Origin: Eubacteriales Family XIII. Incertae Sedis bacterium
GTDB lineage: Bacteria > Bacillota > Clostridia > Peptostreptococcales > Anaerovoracaceae
Direction: 5' to 3'
Assembly (NCBI GenBank): GCA_031276775.1
Contig: JAISML010000060.1
Span: forward strand, 1-5,919
DNA length: 5,919 bases
How positions within the stretch are numbered: position 1 is the stretch's first letter; every line of letters starts with the position of its first letter. The notes beneath the pieces were generated by a model. That model did no database searches, was not told the origin of the DNA, and saw only the letters and a list, made by a program, of their open reading frames with translations. Shown here one piece after another: positions 1-4,198 of the stretch. The position numbers and the translations under genes are program-made.

Positions 1-464
1 TGAACCGCGTCATAGCCGAGTTCTTTCGCGCGTCCCGCCAATTCTTTCTTCCCTGCCGTCGCGCCGTGTTCGGCGGCCACTCTGAGTTCCAGATTTTTCT
101 TTGTGTCGGCGTAGACCACTTCACCCAACAGTTCCGCAAACCGTGAAGCATGATCGGCTTCCTCAAAGGCATAGCGCTTGTACGCTTCGGCGATTTCGGG
201 ATAACCTTCCCGGTCGGCCTGACGGCTCATGGCCAAATACATGCCAACTTCCGTGCATTCGCCGGTGAAGTTCATCCGGAGTCCTTCGACAACTTCCGGG
301 TCGAGATCTTTCGCGATGCCGATACGGTGTTCATCGGCAAATTCCAGCTTCCCGCTTGCCTGCTCCGAGAATTTCCCTGCCGGCGCGCCGCATTGCGGGC
401 ATTGGTCCGGCGCCGCGCCGCCTTCGTGGATATAACCGCAGATACTGCATACATACTTTTTCAT
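1..464 (-). CDS. Reverse-type rubrerythrin (N-terminal rubredoxin plus diiron domain), partial at its 3' end
   Basis: Likely a cytosolic peroxide-scavenging rubrerythrin that reduces hydrogen peroxide with electrons passed through its rubredoxin iron site to a diiron centre. The first 154 residues are visible; the gene leaves the window on the left. Residues 1-35 form a small rubredoxin domain with four cysteines in two CxxC pairs (C6, C9, C22, C25). Residues about 40-154 are the ferritin-like part, with candidate iron ligands E69 or E72, the ExxH pair E102/H105, and E132. Having rubredoxin first marks the 'reverse' rubrerythrin type of clostridia, usually about 180 residues, so roughly 25 residues including the last expected ExxH pair lie outside. 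Two in-frame ATGs exist (470 and 464). The GGAGG at 475-471 touches the first and is 6 bases from the second, so 464 is chosen. It lies 127 bp downstream of a PerR-like gene, on the same strand, which fits a peroxide regulon. Confidence 0.9.
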   Translation of the reverse strand, partial: MKKYVCSICGYIHEGGAAPDQCPQCGAPAGKFSEQASGKLEFADEHRIGIAKDLDPEVVEGLRMNFTGECTEVGMYLAMSRQADREGYPEIAEAYKRYAFEEADHASRFAELLGEVVYADTKKNLELRVAAEHGATAGKKELAGRAKELGYDAV

Positions 465-470
465 TTTCAT

Positions 471-475
471 CCTCC
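471..475 (-). promoter_or_regulatory. Ribosome binding site of the rubrerythrin gene
   Basis: GGAGG on the minus strand. It directly abuts an ATG at 470 and sits 6 bases before a second in-frame ATG at 464. Spacing therefore favours 464, giving a protein that begins MKKYVC, the usual beginning for this family. Confidence 0.75.
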
Positions 476-511
476 GTCATTCTTTGACTGCAACTTCCTC
501 TGATCCGATAA

Positions 512-526
512 CTGATTCTATATCAA
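512..526 (-). promoter_or_regulatory. Dyad overlapping the candidate rubrerythrin -10; possible operator
   Basis: Minus strand reads TTGATATAGAATCAG, with TGAT and ATCA as inverted arms around a 5-base centre. It matches the dyad at the regulator's own promoter (1054-1068) at 9 of 15 positions, but matches the Bacillus PerR box poorly (about 5 of 14). Its role as an operator is inferred only from its position. Confidence 0.25.
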
Positions 527-542
527 CCGTTCGGCGCCTCAA
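515..542 (-). promoter_or_regulatory. Weak candidate promoter for the rubrerythrin gene
   Basis: On the minus strand TTGAGG (542-537; 4 of 6 bases match the -35 consensus) is followed after 16 bases by TAGAAT (520-515; 5 of 6 match the -10). A start near 508 would give a leader of about 44 nt. The gap after the upstream regulator gene (465-591) shows no terminator, so read-through from the regulator promoter is equally possible. The -10 overlaps a small dyad at 512-526. Confidence 0.4.
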
Positions 543-591
543 TGCGGCTGCCTCCCGGCGTTGGGCCGCTTCGTCCGCGTTTCCTGCGCCG

Positions 592-1032
592 TCAGCTTTC
601 CCTGTGTTCCTTTGCGCACAGGGGACAGAGTCCCCAAAACAGCACATCGAGCCGTTTGACGCGAAACTCCCGCAACGCATCGCCCGCGATCCCGGACGCA
701 TTCAGCGGGACGTCGAAGATCGCGCCGCAGCGTTCACATTGAAAATGCGCGTGATCTTCCGTGAAAGCGTCGTACCGCATTTCACCGCCTTCCATGGAGA
801 GCGGTCGGACAAGACCTGCCCGTTCCAAGACTCCGATCGTGTTGTAGACCGAAGTTCTCGAGAGTCCGGGGAGCGTCTCTATGAGATTTTGATAGATGCG
901 GTCGACGGTGGGGTGATTGCGGTGTTCCCTCAGATATTTCAGCACATGCACCCGCGTCGTGGACGGTCGCACATCGGCGCCCCGCAACTCTTCCATGATC
1001 TCCCGATTCGCGATGTTTTTTGTTTCCGACAT
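592..1032 (-). CDS. perR: Fur-family transcriptional regulator, PerR-type peroxide sensor
   Basis: A 146-residue metal-dependent repressor of the Fur family, most like PerR, which senses hydrogen peroxide by iron-catalysed histidine oxidation and releases its operators. Residues about 8-85 form the winged-helix DNA-binding domain, with the recognition helix around SRTSVYNTI (58-66). The five PerR regulatory metal ligands of Bacillus subtilis (H37, D85, H91, H93, D104) correspond to H40, D88, H94, H96 and D107 here. The four structural-zinc cysteines are C99, C102, C136 and C139. Asp at 107, where Fur proteins tend to have Glu, favours PerR over Fur. Oddly, the TPQR stretch common in this family is replaced by STTR (24-27). 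The ATG at 1032 has only a modest upstream GGTG-type ribosome site. Rubrerythrin downstream on the same strand supports a peroxide role. The promoter has an overlapping dyad, suggesting autoregulation. A zinc or iron Fur paralogue is less likely. Confidence 0.88.
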   Translation of the reverse strand: MSETKNIANREIMEELRGADVRPSTTRVHVLKYLREHRNHPTVDRIYQNLIETLPGLSRTSVYNTIGVLERAGLVRPLSMEGGEMRYDAFTEDHAHFQCERCGAIFDVPLNASGIAGDALREFRVKRLDVLFWGLCPLCAKEHRES

Positions 1033-1053
1033 AGTTTTTCACCACTTCAATAA

Positions 1054-1068
1054 CTGTAACGATTACAA
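1054..1068 (-). promoter_or_regulatory. PerR-box-like operator at the perR start site
   Basis: Minus strand TTGTAATCGTTACAG contains inverted arms TGTAA/TTACA with a 3-base centre. Against the Bacillus PerR box (TTATAATNATTATAA) it matches at 10 of 14 informative positions. It covers the predicted start of transcription and directly abuts the 14-bp AT palindrome over the -10, so a bound repressor would block polymerase. Fur-family autoregulation is well known; binding here is inferred. Confidence 0.55.
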
Positions 1069-1073
1069 ATATA

Positions 1074-1101
1074 ATTATATTCAAATTCTAAACTCTGTCA
1101 A
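1074..1101 (-). promoter_or_regulatory. Consensus sigma-A promoter of the perR-like gene
   Basis: On the minus strand a perfect TTGACA (1101-1096) is followed after 16 bases by a perfect TATAAT (1079-1074). Predicted transcription start is near 1067, giving a leader of about 35 nt before the ATG at 1032. The -10 sits inside a 14-bp perfect palindrome, AATATAATTATATT (1068-1081). Confidence 0.85.
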
Positions 1102-1107
1102 TACCTA

Positions 1108-1133
1108 TTTGAAAATTTTTTGAAATTTTTTGA
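1108..1133 (-). promoter_or_regulatory. Phased A-tracts upstream of the perR -35 (UP-element-like)
   Basis: On the minus strand two runs of six A (1131-1126 and 1121-1116), each followed by T-runs, repeat with a 10-base step, with a further AAA at 1110-1108. They lie at about -41 to -66 relative to the predicted perR start. Such helically phased A-tracts bend DNA and can contact the alpha subunit of RNA polymerase. Function is inferred from position and composition. Confidence 0.5.
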
Positions 1134-1148
1134 TTCCCTGTCCGGGGT

Positions 1149-1177
1149 TTGGCGGACTGCGCAAAATATGATATATT
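1149..1177 (+). promoter_or_regulatory. Candidate promoter of the udp-tkt operon
   Basis: TTGGCG (1149-1154; 4 of 6 match) is followed after 17 bases by TATATT (1172-1177; 5 of 6 match). A start near 1184 would leave a leader of about 117 nt before the phosphorylase ATG. This is the best rightward promoter candidate in the divergent region and it points away from the perR promoter. Confidence 0.5.
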
Positions 1178-1183
1178 AATATC

Positions 1184-1300
1184 AGTGCAAAAATCCCCGG
1201 GCGCCGCTTTTCCGGAAGCGTGCGGCGGAACGGGCGCGGTGTTCGGGGGATGGTATGTAAACTGCAAAACGCAGTTCGGGAGATTGCGGGGGGAAATGAC
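1184..1300 (+). other. Long, potentially structured 5' leader of the phosphorylase gene
   Basis: No gene is seen here. The RNA could fold: ATCCCC (1193-1198) can pair with GGGGAT (1246-1251), enclosing CGCCGC (1202-1207) with GCGGCG (1222-1227), or alternatively CGCTT (1205-1209) with AAGCG (1216-1220). A separate 6-bp hairpin AACTGC/GCAGTT with a 5-base loop spans 1260-1276. A start-stop pair ATGTAA (1255-1260) follows a run of five G. There is no U-tract after any stem, so a simple terminator is not evident. I do not recognise a riboswitch class. Confidence 0.3.
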
Positions 1301-2194
1301 ATGGATGACGAAAACAGAGCGTCGGCGCCCACAGCCGACAACAGCGGCGTATACCATCTTCGGCTGAAAAGCGGTGACGTACCCCCTTACGCCATCCTGC
1401 CCGGCGCGCCGGAACGGACGGAGATCATCGCATCCTACTGGAAAGACGTGCGGCAGGTCGCGTCTTACCGGGAGTTTAAGACGGTGACGGGCGCTTATGA
1501 GGGGGTTCGCATAGGTTGCACGTCCACCGGAATCGGCGGACCGAGTTCGGAGATATGCATCAACGAACTGAACAAAGTGGGCGTTCATACCTGCATTCGC
1601 GTGGGTACCACGGGTTGCATCGTTCCGGATTACGACTTGGGCGACCTTATCATCCCTGCGGCGGCGGTGCGGGGCGACGGAACGTCGGACAGCTACATCG
1701 GCTCCGGCTATCCCGCTTACGCCGATCCTTGGGTGGTGATGGCGCTGTCCGCTGCCTGCGATCGCCTGGGTTACCGATACGGAATCGGTCTGGCTTACAC
1801 GTCGGCGTCGTTCTACATCGGGCAGGCGCGCCCGCTGAACGAGGACGGAACGGGGTATTGGCCATCCGCCGCAGAACATTTGATCCCCGACCTCGCGCAG
1901 GCGGGCGTGACCAACATCGAGATGGAAACGGCGGCCCAGTTCGTCGTGGGCAGGTTGCACGGCATGCGCATGGGCGCCGTGCTTTCCGTAATTTCAAACC
2001 GTGTGACCGATCGCTGGGGCGATGCGGGCGGGGAGGCGCGTTCCGCGCGGGCGGCGGCCGAAGCCCTGCGCATATTGAACGGATGGGACAGGGATGGTAT
2101 AATAAATTTCAATGTTGCTATGCCGCCGATGCGTCCGCAGCGGGTCGGCGACGGAGGGGGATCCGCCGGCAAGCAAAACGGAGGTGAAATGTGA
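1301..2194 (+). CDS. udp: Uridine phosphorylase (nucleoside phosphorylase family)
   Basis: Probably splits uridine with phosphate into uracil and ribose-1-phosphate in the cytosol (pyrimidine salvage and ribose recovery). The 297-residue protein aligns by eye with Escherichia coli Udp from residue 17. Phosphate-site residues correspond: R39 (E. coli R30), R57 (R48), R100 (R91), T103 (T94). Uracil-reading Q175 and R177 match Q166 and R168, ribose-site E207-M208-E209 matches E196-M197-E198, and R234 matches R223. The motif TSTGIGGPS lies at 74-82. Differences: the PGDP loop reads PGAP (A36), and there is a tail of about 30 Gly/Pro-rich residues beyond the usual end, making it longer than the roughly 253-residue E. 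coli enzyme. ATG 1301 follows GGGGGG (1288-1293) by 7 bases. In-frame ATGs at 1220 and 1250 would add an unaligned extension and are less likely. Its stop overlaps the transketolase start. A purine nucleoside phosphorylase is the main alternative. Confidence 0.88.
   Translation: MDDENRASAPTADNSGVYHLRLKSGDVPPYAILPGAPERTEIIASYWKDVRQVASYREFKTVTGAYEGVRIGCTSTGIGGPSSEICINELNKVGVHTCIRVGTTGCIVPDYDLGDLIIPAAAVRGDGTSDSYIGSGYPAYADPWVVMALSAACDRLGYRYGIGLAYTSASFYIGQARPLNEDGTGYWPSAAEHLIPDLAQAGVTNIEMETAAQFVVGRLHGMRMGAVLSVISNRVTDRWGDAGGEARSARAAAEALRILNGWDRDGIINFNVAMPPMRPQRVGDGGGSAGKQNGGEM
2075..2103 (+). promoter_or_regulatory. Internal extended -10 promoter ahead of transketolase
   Basis: Inside the 3' end of the phosphorylase gene, TTGAAC (2075-2080; 5 of 6 match) is followed after exactly 17 bases by a perfect TATAAT (2098-2103). 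A TG at 2095-2096 forms an extended -10. Transcription would start near 2110, about 80 nt before the transketolase GTG, uncoupling it and the chemoreceptor from the phosphorylase. Confidence 0.6.
2180..2184 (+). promoter_or_regulatory. Ribosome binding site of transketolase, supporting a GTG start
   Basis: GGAGG lies 6 bases before GTG 2191 and within the last codons of the upstream gene. The four bases GTGA (2191-2194) serve both as the end of the phosphorylase (stop TGA) and the start of transketolase, a layout typical of translational coupling. Confidence 0.85.
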
Positions 2195-4185
2195 TCGAGC
2201 AGTTGGCGGTCAACGCCATCAGAATCCTGTCGGCCGACGCCGTGCAGAAAGCCAATTCGGGGCATCCCGGCTTTCCGTTGGGCGCCGCGCCCATTGTATA
2301 CGCTCTCTTTGCGCAAGGCATGAACCATGCGCCGCAGGAGCCGGACTGGTTCAACCGGGACAGGTTTGTACTCTCCGCGGGACACGGCTCCGCCATGCTT
2401 TATGCCGTTTTGCACCTGTTCGGCTATCCCGGGATGGACGTCGGTGAATTGAAGCGTTTTCGGCAATACGGATCTCTCACGCCCGGACATCCGGAGTACG
2501 GTCTTACGCCCGGCGTGGAAGCGACCACGGGACCTTTGGGCGCGGGTATGGGCATGGCTGTGGGCATGGCGCTCGCCGAAGTCCACTTGGCCGCCAAGTT
2601 CAACAGGGACGACTGCAGGATCGTCGATCACTTCACCTTTGCGCTCGGCGGGGAAGGGTGCTTGATGGAGGGCATTTCTTCGGAAGTCTTTTCCCTGGCG
2701 GGGACCTTGGGACTCGGCAAACTGATCGTACTCTACGATTCAAACGACATCACCATCGAGGGCGGCACGGCATTGGCATTCACGGAAGATGTGGGCAAAC
2801 GCATGGAAGCCTTTGGGTTCGGGGTGTTTTCGGTGGAGGACGGAACCGATGCCGCCGCCGTCGGCGCGGCGATCGAGGAGGCAAAGCGCGATGCGGCGCG
2901 GCCCTCTTTCATCAAAATCCGCACGAAGATCGGCTACGGAGTACCCGATCGGGAGGGTACGCCAAAGGCGCACGGCGAGCCGCTCGGTGAGGAAAATGTG
3001 CGGATACTCAGAGCTTCCCTCGGTTGGCAGGACGAAAGACCCTTTGAAATCCCCGACGGGGTATACGCGCATTACAGGGCTCTGGCGGAGAAAGGTCTGC
3101 GAAAAAGCGGACAGTGGAAAGCGCTGCTGGCCGAATACCGGTCGAAATACCCCGAAGATGCGCTCGTTTTCGACAGGTATCTCAGCGGGGGGATCGGGGA
3201 AGAGGTCTTTGGGAACGAATACTTTGAATACGAGAAAAAAGCCGACGCGACCAGAAACATCTCGGGTCGGATTTTAAACGAATTGAAAGACGGAGTCCCT
3301 TTTCTCATCGGCGGCTCGGCCGATCTGGCGCCGTCCAACAAGACACGGATCGACGGCGCGGGGGATTTCGCGAAAGGCGCGTATGAGGGAAGGAACATCC
3401 ATTTCGGCGTGAGGGAAATGGGCATGACGGCCATCGGCAACGGCATTTTGCTTCACGGCGGTTTGCGTCCGTTCGTCGCCACTTTTTTCGTGTTTTCCGA
3501 TTACATGAAACCCATGTTGCGGTTGTCTGCCCTCATGGGGTTGCCGCTCATCGCCGTACTCACGCACGACAGCATCGGCGTGGGGGAGGACGGTCCCACG
3601 CATGAGCCTGTGGAACAGTTGGCGATGTTGCGCGCCACGCCGAACATCGACGTGTTCCGGCCCGCCGACGAATATGAAACGCGCGTTGCGTGGAAACAGG
3701 CGCTGCTGAACGTGAACGGACCTTCCGTACTCGTGCTGACGCGGCAGAATCTCCCGGTCCTTGCGCGCTCGGGTCCGGGCGCGGAAAAAGGCGCGTATAT
3801 CGTCGCGGGCGACGCATCGTCGAAGCCCGATATCATCATTTTGGCGTCCGGTTCGGAGGTCGCCGTTGCGGCGGAAGCCGGCGGGGCGCTTGCGCGGGAC
3901 GGGATCGCCGCCAGGGTCGTCAGTGTGCTTTGCATGGAACTGTTCGAACGGCAGACGGCGGAATACCGCGAATCGATCCTGCCCTCCGACGTGCGGAGGC
4001 GGTTGGCGGTGGAAGCGGGCGGCAGCGAACCTTGGGGGAAATGGGTGGGGCTTGACGGCGCCTGCGTGACAATGGACCGATTCGGCGCTTCGGCTCCGGC
4101 CGAAGAACTCTTTCGGGTGTTTGGGTTCAACAAAGATTTTATCGTAAACAAGGCGCGGGCTTTGCTCGCGGCTTCCACGTCCTGA
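2191..4185 (+). CDS. tkt: Transketolase
   Basis: Transfers two-carbon ketol units between sugar phosphates using thiamine diphosphate (ThDP) and a divalent metal, linking the pentose phosphate pathway to glycolysis. At 664 residues it is full length (E. coli TktA has 663). Order: N-terminal ThDP-binding domain with the SGHPG signature (H25); PGHPEYG and TTGPLG segments; a ThDP motif at about 153-191 with N185; AHGEPLG loop; central pyrimidine-binding domain with GVREMGM carrying the catalytic Glu (E409), HDSIGVGEDGPTHEP with H459 and H471, and FRPAD; then the C-terminal domain. The usual Gly-Asp-Gly of the ThDP motif reads Gly-Glu-Gly: E155 aligns with the metal ligand D155 of E. coli TktA. 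All other key residues look intact, so it is probably active. GTG start with a strong GGAGG. Ribose-1-phosphate from the upstream gene could feed it after conversion to ribose-5-phosphate. The chemoreceptor follows 13 bases after the stop. Confidence 0.97.
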   Translation: MIEQLAVNAIRILSADAVQKANSGHPGFPLGAAPIVYALFAQGMNHAPQEPDWFNRDRFVLSAGHGSAMLYAVLHLFGYPGMDVGELKRFRQYGSLTPGHPEYGLTPGVEATTGPLGAGMGMAVGMALAEVHLAAKFNRDDCRIVDHFTFALGGEGCLMEGISSEVFSLAGTLGLGKLIVLYDSNDITIEGGTALAFTEDVGKRMEAFGFGVFSVEDGTDAAAVGAAIEEAKRDAARPSFIKIRTKIGYGVPDREGTPKAHGEPLGEENVRILRASLGWQDERPFEIPDGVYAHYRALAEKGLRKSGQWKALLAEYRSKYPEDALVFDRYLSGGIGEEVFGNEYFEYEKKADATRNISGRILNELKDGVPFLIGGSADLAPSNKTRIDGAGDFAKGAYEGRNIHFGVREMGMTAIGNGILLHGGLRPFVATFFVFSDYMKPMLRLSALMGLPLIAVLTHDSIGVGEDGPTHEPVEQLAMLRATPNIDVFRPADEYETRVAWKQALLNVNGPSVLVLTRQNLPVLARSGPGAEKGAYIVAGDASSKPDIIILASGSEVAVAAEAGGALARDGIAARVVSVLCMELFERQTAEYRESILPSDVRRRLAVEAGGSEPWGKWVGLDGACVTMDRFGASAPAEELFRVFGFNKDFIVNKARALLAASTS

Positions 4186-4187
4186 TC

Positions 4188-4193
4188 GGAGGT
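4188..4193 (+). promoter_or_regulatory. Ribosome binding site of the chemoreceptor gene, pointing to a TTG start
   Basis: GGAGGT just after the transketolase stop. TTG 4199 is 6 bases beyond GGAGG, while the next in-frame candidate, GTG 4205, is 12 bases away. The first in-frame ATG (4286) would cut into the first membrane segment, so it is not the start. Confidence 0.7.
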
Positions 4194-4198
4194 CGGGC

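Noticed and set aside
465..591. Intrinsic terminator between the perR-like and rubrerythrin genes
   Set aside because: Only short GC-rich dyads are seen and none is followed by a U-tract on the minus strand.
477..701. Minus-strand open frame of 74 codons bridging the perR end and the gap before rubrerythrin
   Set aside because: It overlaps the perR 3' end in another frame and has an Arg/Ala-rich shadow composition with no good ribosome site.
484..1053. Plus-strand open frame of 189 codons opposite the Fur-family gene
   Set aside because: The minus strand has a complete PerR-type metal site; the plus frame has no motif and would run through the perR start region.
1202..1227. Terminator or attenuator hairpin in the phosphorylase leader
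   Set aside because: The stem is plausible but no T-run follows it, so it is reported only as possible leader structure.
1220..1300. N-terminal extension of uridine phosphorylase from ATG 1220 or 1250
   Set aside because: The extra residues do not resemble the family, whose alignment begins after residue 17 from ATG 1301. The ATG at 1250 has its G-run only one base or less away.
1813..2631. Minus-strand open frame across the phosphorylase-transketolase junction
   Set aside because: Antisense to two well-supported genes; no motif.
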